NCBI GenBank assembly: GCA_004764695.1
Contig: SMSO01000014.1
Location: forward strand, 5,462,845 to 5,526,844
DNA: 64,000 nucleotides
Source: Schizochytrium sp. TIO01
Lineage: Eukaryota > Sar > Bigyra > Thraustochytrida > Thraustochytriidae
Direction: 5' to 3'
A program made the position numbers and the translations under genes. Below are positions 55,901-64,000 of this stretch, piece after piece (position 1 is the stretch's first letter; every line of letters begins with the position of its first letter). The notes under the pieces are model-generated. The model saw only the letters and a list, made by a program, of their open reading frames with translations, was not told the DNA's origin and did not search any database.

Positions 55901-56671
55901 ACTAGTTTGTAAAGCCTTCTGTGCAGACCTCGACAGTGCAACACTTTCAGGCTCCGGATCCATCATGCGGTCACCTCCCTGCTTGCGGTCATGCCCGACG
56001 TCATCATGTCGTTGATCTAACCTACCACCACGTGACCTTGGCACAACATGAAACTCTTGAGGGACTGTAGACTCGCCTTGGGCTCCTTGTGACGTCAAAG
56101 GAATAGGGTCCACACTAATACCTAGGTTGGCCAAGTCATTAAGCGCATTCATACGGTTGCGCTCATGCTTTTCACGATGCCACTCATCCTTGCTTACCTC
56201 TTGACCTCGCGAGTTCCGGTACACGCCATCACCGTTCTTCATTGGGTGTCCATTTGGAAGGTGACGACGCCAATCATAGCCTCCTCCACGACCGCCACCT
56301 CGCCCTCCTCCACGACCGCCACCTCGACCTCCTCCACGACTGCCACCTCGACCTCCTCCACGACTGCCACCTCGACCTCCTCCACGACCTCTTCCTCGAC
56401 CTGAGGAAGAATGCTGATTTCTTTGTTGCTGATACTGAGAACCGCCTCGGGGACCTTGTCTACTATCACCATCATACGACGATGAGGAGGAACCCGATGC
56501 TACAAAGCCCTGCCCATCACCAACAGCTCCGGCAAAATGTCCACGACCTCGCCTTGGCATTGCGATAGAAGTCCACAACCTAGATTGAATTCCGGACGCA
56601 CCAGCAAGTAGGTTTCTCTTACAAGGCGTGTATATGACAGTGCTTGCCCACGTCGACCAGATCGTTGCCAT
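52970..56671 (-). CDS. DEVH-box RNA helicase with RGG-rich N-terminus (DHX36/DHX57-like)
   Basis: A 1,233-residue protein from the first ATG (56671). Residues 1-37 resemble a mitochondrial presequence (basic, no acidic residues). A second start at 56560 (MPRRGRG) would give 1,196 residues without it. An RGG/GRGG/SRGG tract lies at about 90-130. The helicase core has motif I GATGCGKT (343-350), motif Ia QPRR, motif II DEVH (443-446), motif III SAT (475-477), a ~70-residue insertion, and motif VI QRRGRAGR (743-750). HA2 and OB-fold domains follow (about 800-1090). The C-terminal ~140 residues include a winged-helix-like segment. This order is that of DEAH/RHA helicases such as DHX36, DHX57 and YTHDC2, which unwind RNA or G-quadruplexes. 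The precise orthologue is not certain. No intron is needed. Confidence 0.9.
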   Translation of the reverse strand: MATIWSTWASTVIYTPCKRNLLAGASGIQSRLWTSIAMPRRGRGHFAGAVGDGQGFVASGSSSSSYDGDSRQGPRGGSQYQQQRNQHSSSGRGRGRGGGRGGSRGGGRGGSRGGGRGGGRGGGRGGGRGGGYDWRRHLPNGHPMKNGDGVYRNSRGQEVSKDEWHREKHERNRMNALNDLANLGISVDPIPLTSQGAQGESTVPQEFHVVPRSRGGRLDQRHDDVGHDRKQGGDRMMDPEPESVALSRSAQKALQTSIRKLKESGALVLRDTGAGGDAFSQMPTNRFSGEDDFTADISVEDLINEAATPSERLAAFREALPAYTLRQSIVDTVRDNQVVVISGATGCGKTTQVPQYILDDFWSRGEHCNIICTQPRRISAIGVAERVAAERGEKLGSGTVGYQIRLERQACDRTRTLFCTNGILLRRLQVDPTLKDITHVILDEVHERSIDSDFLMVILRELLEKRTDLRVIMMSATLDAGMFARYFALRPTSAGATMASVNVPVIEIPGRTFPVEAFFLEDAIEMTGCTDLSAEGHHGRKGFRDRRGGDSFRNKRRRKGSSSGGAENGQQLRSEQEDRKLLESSLEKGGKYSAGTIRAVMDSFQDDEIPMQLISSLLSYIDDKYPIDDDESNGHAVLVFLPGWEDIRKLHDQLDLLNRSHRRWALFPLHGAMGTSQQRAIFQKPPPGKRKVILATNIAESSITIDDVSFVIDSCKHKEKTYDAEANISCLLPTWVSRASAQQRRGRAGRVRAGKCWHLVPLHQYEESFDEHALPEMLRTPLEQLCLQVRALNVADPGVGGISGFLGKALTPPLALSLENAIDLLERIGALNPENEDLTALGRRLATLPVGPQIGKALVMACIFGCLDPVLTLTSILSQRTIFVQPLNAKEDADRAKAEFADGCPSDHMAMLNAYNGWEEAEEQRKGKAFAFENFLNHNQLQMARDIRDQYMSLLRDANLVSAHRDADSGDQSMNRNSKDWPVVKACLLAGLYPHVARIDMGKRRFTFYIKGLPPVKAHPGSVNGRTQSAEWEHRWVAYHDKVRTAGGYFLFDTSEVTPMSILMFGEASLQNSGISVGSMKEISDASQTASSPLQLKAREIIHEAIEANGGSVGLAWMSRTLKSTRPDLRLAIGKVHPFLKSNGFVTRKVNGVVEIFSADVDEEKSILKLQDWVYFGCDDSELPGLIMDSRVALDRVIHQTMRNKPLTQDQVGFINALCKAFNSNESIPYDQI
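56275..56400 (-). repeat. In-frame tandem repeat encoding the RGG tract of the helicase
   Basis: A repeated ~30-base unit encoding GRGGSRGG/GRGGGRGG occurs four to five times (the + strand reads CTCCTCCACGACCGCCACCT with variants). The nearly identical copies suggest expansion by slippage or unequal crossover. Confidence 0.85.
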
Positions 56672-57835
56672 AGAATGCAAAGCAGACCCTCAACGCGATC
56701 AAGAATGTGCAAAGACTAGCGCCTGAGAGAGCCCGCAAACCAATATCCACCGCAAGTTACCGTACAGATCTCAAAGACTGGCTCACCCATCCGCCAAAAC
56801 TTGTACTTGCAGTATCCAAAATAAGGTCTCAACTTCCTGTGCTCACGTGACCAATGTGTGACTTCCCAAGGCCTTGAGCGCCACTTGCAGGTGGCTTCCG
56901 AGCCTCCGAAAGCGCTTTTGCTATTCTAACCTTGAGTTTATCCAATCAGTTCTTCCGTGGAACCATCCCAGATCGTTTGCAGAACCTTCCATTTCAGAAC
57001 ATCTGAAACATCATTTTAACTTGAAAGGGTGTGTACTCTAGAAACCACCTTAAAATAGGGAAGAGGTATTAGGGTCTCAATGAGAAGCTTAACGGTCTTC
57101 CAGAGCAAATTCAGGCGGTTTAACATGAAGATAGATATGATCTGTCCCGCCTTAACGTGTCGTCTCAACGCTCCTCAGACGGCTTGATCAGAACGGCTGC
57201 ATTGGCGGCATTCGCAAAAGAGGCGGAGTTTTGCGCCGCGAGACGCCAGAATTGGCGTCACGCGAGGCATTGTTCTGTTGTGACCTGGATCATTTGCCTT
57301 GAAACGTCTCCCCCCACGACAGGCTTTTCACGTTGCTTTACCTGCTCTGCGTGGTGGCAACCACTTTGCTCGTTTGCATACTTACATTCATTCTGCTCGA
57401 AAGCAGGTGCTACTCTTGTTATTGTTGGGACATCAAATCACAATAGCGCGGTAATAGAAAATATTGAGACAGCAAAGCGCCTTCTCCGATCGCGAATTAG
57501 CGAGGCCGGAGCAGGGTTTGCCAGCTAGCTGCCGGAGAAGCTGGCAAGCAAGCAAGTTGTTACAGCGAAGTCCGAATCCACGCAAAGCGTGCCAACTCGT
57601 TGTTTAGACAGGGAATAGTAGTCGAAGAGACAAGTGCGCAGTGGTTTATTTCTCCCCCACGCGCAGGTACGTCTAAAGGAGAAATTATACCTTGCCGTCG
57701 TAAAGCGCCTTACTTCAAGAATACAACGTCATTCATTTACCGGCCTTGCTGCGTGCTAGAAAGCAAGCGCCATTCGTCACTTGAAGAGCTAAGATCATTT
57801 ACCTTTTCTGGTGAGCACCCATATCAAACGAGATC
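56672..57835. promoter_or_regulatory. Divergent intergenic region of helicase and dynein heavy chain
   Basis: The ~1.16 kb between two divergent starts must hold both promoters. An open frame at 57157-57528 lacks homology and protein-like composition. A GC-rich patch with AGCTAGCTGCCGGAGAAGCT inverted words lies near 57520-57540. Confidence 0.45.
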
Positions 57836-60800
57836 ATGACATCACGAATTGTCACCCCGCGCATGCGGTGGTGTATTGGACGGATCCAGGAGACTTTCAA
57901 CATCGAGGGAGCTGAGGTGGATGAAGCAATCAAGGCGGAGGGCAGCTTTGAGCTTTTGGATAGCGTTCTCTCAGAAAATGGCCCGAATAGCTGTTTTGTT
58001 TTCTATCAACCTGTGTATGAGCAGACAGGAAATGGAGACTGGATTCTCCGCAATCCGGAGCCTCAACTTGTTTTTACACGCGGATGGGAACCTGACCGTC
58101 TCCGCGCACGTGGAAAAAAGGCTTGCTACTTTCTCCGACTTGGACCACTTGATAAAGAACAAGCGTCGTGTCCGAACCTCGTGCACGGAGAACTTGGTGA
58201 TGACCCCCTTAAGAGCCTTGAACTCTCCCTTTCACGATTGTATCAGCCTCTCTGCGAAAACCGTGCAAACTGGGGTAAAGCTGACGAAGAACAAACCAGA
58301 GAGTTTTTAGACGCATGTTCCAAAGTATCATCAGAGTTGAAGGAATCCATCAAAAGCCTTTATGGCGGTCTCGAGCTTCGCAAACCTGACAAGCGCTTTG
58401 AGCTTGACGGCGCAGGTCGTAACCTTTCACAGCGGTCAAAAGATGATCAAGAACTCGTAGACCACTTCGAAACCCTCCTTGAAGAATGGTGTAACCAAAT
58501 CGAAGCCTACCTGGAGAGTACCAGTGCTGACTCTTATGAGAGCTCAGCTCCAGATGCTGGTCCTATGACCGAACTGGAGTCATGGAAGCGCAGAATGCAG
58601 CGCCTCACGAGCATTACTGAGCAACTGAAAACCAAGGACTGCAAAACTGTTATCGCTGTACTTTCTAGTCTCACCAAAAACCCTCAGGACAGCAACCGAC
58701 AAAAAGTGTTCTCCCTTCTCCGTCGCTGGAAACAAATCGATATCAACATTACTGAAGCCGCAAACGAGGCCAAGGACAATGTGAAATACCTCTTTACGCT
58801 CGAAAAGTTCATTGAGCCCTTGTATTCGGGCACGCCGGAGACTGTGGTGGACACACTACCAGCATTGATGAACTCAATCAAGATGATTCATACAATTGCA
58901 CGATACTACAATACTATGGAACGCATGACCAATCTTTTTAGCAAGATCACGAACCAAATGATCACTTGCTGTAAAAAATACATCCTCTTGGAAAACGTAG
59001 ATCTTTGGTCACAAAATCCCGAGGTATTAGTACAGCGTCTTGAGGCATGTTTGAAGCTCAATGATTCCTACCAAGAAAACTATCGTCTTACCAAAGACAA
59101 ATTGCTTACAATGCCCAAGGGAAAGCAATTTGACTTTAGTGAACAACAAATCTTTGGCAAGTTTGACCTCTTCTGTCGCCGCGTTATTAAGCTTATCGAC
59201 ATGTTCAGTACAATTCATCAATTCCGAGCACTCGCAAACCACAAGCTCGAAGGCATGGAGGCACTCACCGATCAGTTCCAACACATTATCTCAGAGTTCC
59301 GCAAGAAAAACCACGACTTGCTTGATTATCACAATAACAAATTCGATCGTGACTATGTCGAATTCAATGTGGCTATTTCAGATCTTGAGTCGTCTCTTCA
59401 GCAGTTCATTAATGACAGTTTCGAACGCATCACATCCATCGAGAACTCTCTCAACCTCTTAAAGAAGTTCCAGGCTATTTTGCAACGCGAGAACCTCAAA
59501 TCAGACCTTGACTCCAAGTTCAATATTATTTTCCAGAATTATGGTCTTGAACTCGAGGTTGTACAACAGCTCTACGAGCGCCACAAGCACGCACCACCAA
59601 TCCCGCGCAATTTGCCCCCTGTAAGCGGTAACATTATGTGGTCACGCCATTTGTTAAAGCGCATCGAAGAACCGATGAAGAAATTTGAGTCGAACCAGAA
59701 TGTACTTTCTACCAAGGATGCCAAACGTATCATTAAGACTTATAACAAGGTAGCTCGCACCCTGGTTGCCTTTGAATACCTTTGGTTTCAGGCTTGGCAA
59801 CAAAGCATTGAAACTGCAAAGGCAGGCTTGCAGGCTACACTTATCATTCGCCATCCTGAGGATGACCGGTTGTACGTAAACTTCGATCAGGAAATTCTCC
59901 AGCTTATTCGTGAGGCAAAGTGCCTTGATCGAATGGGCATTGATATTCCTGAATCTGCCAAAATTGTTCTTCTACAAGAGAGTAAGTTTAAATCTTACTA
60001 CAATGATTTACAATATGCTCTCAAAGAGTATGAGCGGGTTACGCGTCGTGTCATCCCTGTCGCAGCCGATCTTCTTAAGCCTCACATGCGTGACATGGAG
60101 TACAAACTTCGACCGGGTATGATTACGTTAACCTGGACGTCAATGAACATTGACGCCTACAAGCATCATATTCACACTGGTCTTGCTAAACTCGAGGAGT
60201 TGGTTACAAACATCAACGATATCATTGAAAATCGTATTGAGAAAAATCTCAAGGTAGTCTCCAAAACTATTCTTGTTGATATTCCCTCAGATCGAAGTAC
60301 TCAGCTGAGTGACTTTGTAGCAATGCAAGAAAAGAGAATTCGCGCTCAGTCCAAATTTCTTCATGGCAAAAATGTTGAGATTGAGCATGCTGTCAATGAT
60401 CTCATGGAGCTTGTGCAGAGCTACACTCTGGACCCTCATATTGAGCCGGTCTCCCAGGAAGAGATTGCAAATGTAAAGCGCAACTACAGGTATAAGATGT
60501 ACTGTGCGTTGCTCAAGTGCACGAAGAATTCATTGAACCTGATCAAAGAGCGCGTCGGGAATCGTGGTAGTGCAAATGGAGGTGGTTTTCTCTTTGTAGA
60601 ACGTCCATTCTTTGAGCTCTTTGTCAATCTCCAGACCCCCAAGGTACAGATTACTCCAGACTTGGAGGATGTCCAAAATGCAATCAACAAGTCTGCACTT
60701 GCTGTCCTAAAGTGCTCAAAATCACTTTATGACTGGGGTCAGGATCAAATTCCTGAAGAATCACGCAAGACCTTTTTTGATGAAATCACTTGTGACTTAC

Positions 60801-63800
60801 AGATCGCTGTGGTCTGCTTGCTCCTGACGGGATCCGTGCAGGGGCTTAAGCAGAATGTTACAAAGTACCTTGAGCGATTTTACGAGTACCAGTGGCTCTG
60901 GAGTGACGACAAGGACCGTGCATACTCCAAATTCATGGCAACCAAACCTACATTGCCAGAATATGAAGCGAAGCTCATGGAGTTTCAGGAAGTCGATCGT
61001 CAGATTAATGAAATCACTTCAATGCATGTTATTGGGGCCATGTCCATCAATACATCCACGCTCAAGAACAACTTGCGGTATGAGGTGCAAACCTGGAAGC
61101 TCACCTTTTCTCGCTTTCTTCATGAGCAGGCGCGCAGTGACATGGACGACCTGTATAATTACATGAAGCAAACTGAACAACGCTTAAAGCGTAGCGAAAA
61201 CATTAAAAAGCTTGTGCAAAAAGAGTCATCCAGCTCGAATTCGGATGTTTTGCAGGAGCTATCTAGTATCATGGATGTCTTGAGGGAGATTCGCGAACGT
61301 GAGTCTGGCATTGAACAGGAAATTGCCCCCGTACTCGACATGTACAGCATGCTTGAACGCTTTGTTGGCTCACAGGGTCTTGGTGACCAAGAGAATGATA
61401 ACAAAGAGGTTCTTCGCTATCGCTGGGAGTGTTTGGTTGATTACGCCGAGCGAGTTACTGATGAGTTGAGTGAGTTGCAAGAAAGCTTCAAACGTAAACT
61501 TTTGCGCGACATTAAGGAGTTCGTCAATGATGTCATTGTCTTTCGCAATGACTTTGTTGCTAACGGTCCTATGGTCCCAGGGATTTCTCCCAAGGTTGCT
61601 GTTGACCGTTTGCGTCGTTTTCACGAAGAATACGAAATTCGAGAACGCAAATTCAACCTCTACCGTAATGGTGAAGACCTTTTTGCACTCCAGCCCACGA
61701 GCTACCCAGAACTTGTTAAGACTAAGAAGGAACTTCTTCTTCTGGATCAGCTTTACAAGCTTTACACCGATGTCATTGACACAATTGAAGACTGGAAGCA
61801 AATTGAATGGGAGAAAGCTCGTGACGAGATTGATGACATGGCAAGTCAAATGGAGGTCTTTGCAGGCCGCTGTAAAAAGATGCCGGGAAAGCTCCGGGAT
61901 TGGGACGCCTATAAGGATTTGAAAAAGCAAATTGACGAATTCACTGTCGTTCTTCCTCTCCTTCAGGCCCTCGCCAAGCCAAGTATTATGCAAAGACACT
62001 GGACCGAGGTATCTCGCAAGTGTGGTACGGAATTTGTGGTGGGTCCCGAGTTTCGCCTCTGTACTCTGCTCGATGCACATCTCATTCCTGTTGCGGAGGA
62101 CATCGAAGAGATATGTGACAGTGCTGACAAGCAACTACAAATCCAAAACAAGATTGCTGAAATTGCTGAAGCTTGGCAACTTCGGGAGTTTGAGTTCATT
62201 GTTTGGAAGTCTCGCGGTATTTACGTCTTTAAGAATGTAATGCCCATCGTTGAGGATCTTGAGGAGGCACAGATGCAGCTGCAAACCATGCTGACTATGC
62301 GCCATGTAGTTCCTTTTCGAGATGAGGCGCAGGCGATGCTCATTACAACATCTGATACCGCTGAAACTCTTGAGCGCTGGATTAAGGTGCAGACCCTTTG
62401 GTGCTCGCTGGAAAGTGTATTCTCTGGTGGTGACATCGCGAAGCAGCTGCCGATGGAAGCTAAAAAGTTTCAAAAGATTGATAAGGACTTTGATAAAGTT
62501 ATGCGCAAGGCTTTCGACACCAAGAATGTGATTCAGGCATGCCAGAATGATATTCTAAAGCAAAACCTGATCGTTTTTTACAACGAGCTTGAAAAATGCC
62601 AAAAGAGTCTTGAAGGCTACCTTGAACAGAAGCGAAACAAGTTCCCTCGCTTCTACTTTGTTTCAAACCCTGTGCTTCTTCAGGTGCTCTCACAAGGCTC
62701 TGACCCACTTGCAATCCAACCTTTTTACGAGAAAATTTTTGATTCTATTGACGAGGTGGTTCACGAGAAGGACAATCCACAGAACATCGAGGCATTTTTT
62801 TCGCGCCTTGGAACCGATGAAGAACGTATTAGCCTTACAAATCATGTTCAATGCAAGGGTAATATTGAAGATTGGTTGATGGATCTCTTGAATGAGCACC
62901 GTAACACAATGAAGGAAATCACACGTGAGTGTGCTGCTCGTGCTAGCTCTATCACGGACCCGAGCCAGCTGCGACCGATTGTTGATGCCCTGCCAGGACA
63001 ATTCGCTCTTCTCGCGCTTCAACTTAACTGGTCCGCAGAGTGTCTTGAGGCACTGCAGGCTTGCAAGCAAAAAAAGACCGCCCTTAAAGATGCAAGCGCC
63101 AAAGCAGGTCAGATCCTTAGTGAGCTTTCTTCCTGGTGTCTCACTGACCTTGGAACGAAAATGACACGTGTGAAGATTGAGAGTCTTGTGACTATTCAGG
63201 TACATCAGCGTGACGTCATTAATGACATCGCAGCGCTTTACAAGGTTAAGAAGATTTCGGATCCTCATGACTTTGAATGGCAGAAGCAATGTAGATTTGA
63301 ATGGCGTCCGGATGGCAAGGATGCCGTTTCAGATCGCGGCTCGCTCTCGATTGGTATCACTGATGTTGAGTTTAACTACTCGTACGAATACCTTGGTTGC
63401 CGTGATCGACTTGTCATTACCCCTCTCACAGACCGTTGCTACATTACACTTGCCCAAGCCCTTGGCATGGGATTTGGTGGCGCACCTGCTGGCCCTGCAG
63501 GAACAGGAAAAACAGAAACAGTCAAAGACATGGGTCGCGCTCTTGGTATTTACGTGATGGTGAGCAACTGCAGCGACCAATTTTCGTATCTCGATTGCGC
63601 TAAGATCTTCAAGGGTCTTTGCCAAGGTGGCCTATGGGGATGTTTCGATGAGTTCAACCGTATTACACTTCCCGTGCTTTCTGTAGTGGCACAGCAGGTG
63701 CTTGCTATTCAAAACGCAAAGAAAGCACATTCCACCTCTTTTATGTTCCCTGGTGATCCAGTACCTTGCCATTTGAACCCTGTTTGTGGCTTCTTCATCA

Positions 63801-64000
63801 CTATGAACCCCGGTTACGCGGGTCGCCAAGAGCTTCCTGAAAATCTCAAGTCACTCTTCCGTGGAGTCGCTATGATGGTTCCTGATCGTATGATCATTAT
63901 GAAGGTGAAGCTTTGCAGCGTGGGCTACAGCTCATTTACGACGTTGGCTAAAAAGTTTGCTCAGCTCTACAAGCTCTGCGAGGAGCAGCTTTCTCAGCAA
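57836..64000 (+). CDS. Outer-arm axonemal dynein heavy chain (DNAH5/DNAH8 or gamma type), N-terminal 2,055 residues; 3' truncated by window edge
   Basis: The ATG at 57836 opens a frame that stays open to the window end with no intron. The motor protein drives flagellar beating. Residues 1-~1100 are the heavy-chain stem (tail) with long helical segments and the family words HAPPIPRNLPPVSG and LLKRIEEPMKKF (about 580-605). The linker follows, with YQWLWSDDKDRAY-type sequence near 1020. AAA1 begins at ~1860: Walker A GPAGTGKT at 1886-1893 and Walker B DEFNR at 1938-1942. MNPGYAGRQELPENLKSLFR and the sensor region follow, ending in LYKLCEEQLSQQ. Words such as KDMGR, NCSDQ, WGCFDEFNRI.LPVLSV and KLCEEQLS are those of the DNAH5/8 and Chlamydomonas gamma chain class rather than DNAH9/11/17 or inner-arm chains. 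The full protein is usually ~4,500 residues, so AAA2-AAA6, stalk and C-terminus lie beyond the window. Confidence 0.95.
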   Translation, partial: MTSRIVTPRMRWCIGRIQETFNIEGAEVDEAIKAEGSFELLDSVLSENGPNSCFVFYQPVYEQTGNGDWILRNPEPQLVFTRGWEPDRLRARGKKACYFLRLGPLDKEQASCPNLVHGELGDDPLKSLELSLSRLYQPLCENRANWGKADEEQTREFLDACSKVSSELKESIKSLYGGLELRKPDKRFELDGAGRNLSQRSKDDQELVDHFETLLEEWCNQIEAYLESTSADSYESSAPDAGPMTELESWKRRMQRLTSITEQLKTKDCKTVIAVLSSLTKNPQDSNRQKVFSLLRRWKQIDINITEAANEAKDNVKYLFTLEKFIEPLYSGTPETVVDTLPALMNSIKMIHTIARYYNTMERMTNLFSKITNQMITCCKKYILLENVDLWSQNPEVLVQRLEACLKLNDSYQENYRLTKDKLLTMPKGKQFDFSEQQIFGKFDLFCRRVIKLIDMFSTIHQFRALANHKLEGMEALTDQFQHIISEFRKKNHDLLDYHNNKFDRDYVEFNVAISDLESSLQQFINDSFERITSIENSLNLLKKFQAILQRENLKSDLDSKFNIIFQNYGLELEVVQQLYERHKHAPPIPRNLPPVSGNIMWSRHLLKRIEEPMKKFESNQNVLSTKDAKRIIKTYNKVARTLVAFEYLWFQAWQQSIETAKAGLQATLIIRHPEDDRLYVNFDQEILQLIREAKCLDRMGIDIPESAKIVLLQESKFKSYYNDLQYALKEYERVTRRVIPVAADLLKPHMRDMEYKLRPGMITLTWTSMNIDAYKHHIHTGLAKLEELVTNINDIIENRIEKNLKVVSKTILVDIPSDRSTQLSDFVAMQEKRIRAQSKFLHGKNVEIEHAVNDLMELVQSYTLDPHIEPVSQEEIANVKRNYRYKMYCALLKCTKNSLNLIKERVGNRGSANGGGFLFVERPFFELFVNLQTPKVQITPDLEDVQNAINKSALAVLKCSKSLYDWGQDQIPEESRKTFFDEITCDLQIAVVCLLLTGSVQGLKQNVTKYLERFYEYQWLWSDDKDRAYSKFMATKPTLPEYEAKLMEFQEVDRQINEITSMHVIGAMSINTSTLKNNLRYEVQTWKLTFSRFLHEQARSDMDDLYNYMKQTEQRLKRSENIKKLVQKESSSSNSDVLQELSSIMDVLREIRERESGIEQEIAPVLDMYSMLERFVGSQGLGDQENDNKEVLRYRWECLVDYAERVTDELSELQESFKRKLLRDIKEFVNDVIVFRNDFVANGPMVPGISPKVAVDRLRRFHEEYEIRERKFNLYRNGEDLFALQPTSYPELVKTKKELLLLDQLYKLYTDVIDTIEDWKQIEWEKARDEIDDMASQMEVFAGRCKKMPGKLRDWDAYKDLKKQIDEFTVVLPLLQALAKPSIMQRHWTEVSRKCGTEFVVGPEFRLCTLLDAHLIPVAEDIEEICDSADKQLQIQNKIAEIAEAWQLREFEFIVWKSRGIYVFKNVMPIVEDLEEAQMQLQTMLTMRHVVPFRDEAQAMLITTSDTAETLERWIKVQTLWCSLESVFSGGDIAKQLPMEAKKFQKIDKDFDKVMRKAFDTKNVIQACQNDILKQNLIVFYNELEKCQKSLEGYLEQKRNKFPRFYFVSNPVLLQVLSQGSDPLAIQPFYEKIFDSIDEVVHEKDNPQNIEAFFSRLGTDEERISLTNHVQCKGNIEDWLMDLLNEHRNTMKEITRECAARASSITDPSQLRPIVDALPGQFALLALQLNWSAECLEALQACKQKKTALKDASAKAGQILSELSSWCLTDLGTKMTRVKIESLVTIQVHQRDVINDIAALYKVKKISDPHDFEWQKQCRFEWRPDGKDAVSDRGSLSIGITDVEFNYSYEYLGCRDRLVITPLTDRCYITLAQALGMGFGGAPAGPAGTGKTETVKDMGRALGIYVMVSNCSDQFSYLDCAKIFKGLCQGGLWGCFDEFNRITLPVLSVVAQQVLAIQNAKKAHSTSFMFPGDPVPCHLNPVCGFFITMNPGYAGRQELPENLKSLFRGVAMMVPDRMIIMKVKLCSVGYSSFTTLAKKFAQLYKLCEEQLSQQ

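Noticed and set aside
57849-58310. 153-codon + frame at the dynein 5' end
   Set aside because: It overlaps the dynein frame out of register; the dynein frame continues for 2,055 codons.

Overview
The window is nuclear DNA from a eukaryotic microbe. It contains the first ~2,055 residues of an axonemal outer-arm dynein heavy chain, so the organism makes a motile flagellum or cilium. It also carries nuclear-encoded mitochondrial genes (TOM7, a mitochondrial carrier, ornithine carbamoyltransferase with a targeting peptide), an importin-alpha-like protein and RNA-processing proteins. Most genes are single uninterrupted ORFs, and only one clear spliceosomal intron was found (in TOM7). Long Q/N/S-rich tracts, intron poverty, flagellar dynein and a plant-like TOM7 tail fit a protist such as a labyrinthulomycete-type stramenopile. 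That placement is inference; nothing in the window proves it.

Left gene block (1-13,726): the 3' end of a low-complexity Q/S-rich protein (1-1656, +); a mitochondrial carrier (3054-4094, +); a two-exon TOM7 gene (5100-5711, -) whose exons are too short to stand out as ORFs; a BMT5-like rRNA uridine methyltransferase (6059-7063, +) head-to-head with TOM7; a membrane J-domain protein (8184-9212, -); and an importin-alpha-like armadillo protein with an unusual Cys-rich C-terminal extension (10946-13726, +).

Central gene desert (13,727-44,937): about 31 kb with no gene I can support on either strand. It holds a degenerate ~200-bp tandem array with a recent 293-bp duplication (15.6-17.46 kb), many tetranucleotide and trinucleotide microsatellites (TTTC, GAAA, AAAC, GCTT, GAA, TCAA/TCAG), some 8-25 bp minisatellites, several GC-rich islands and a few coding-like fragments without recognisable homology.

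Right gene block (44,938-64,000): a poly-Q/poly-N protein whose reading frame shifts once inside a CAG/CAA tract (44938-47860, +); an RRM and coiled-coil RNA-binding protein (49105-50562, -); ornithine carbamoyltransferase (51390-52475, +); a large DEVH-box RNA helicase with an RGG N-terminus (52970-56671, -); and the dynein heavy chain running off the right edge (57836-64000, +).

The genes do not form one pathway. Themes are mitochondrial biogenesis and arginine metabolism (TOM7, carrier, OTC), RNA and ribosome metabolism (BMT5-like, RRM protein, helicase), protein folding and transport (J-protein, importin-like) and motility (dynein). Neighbours are often divergent and probably share promoter regions. 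I found no tRNA, rRNA, CRISPR array or recognisable transposon protein.
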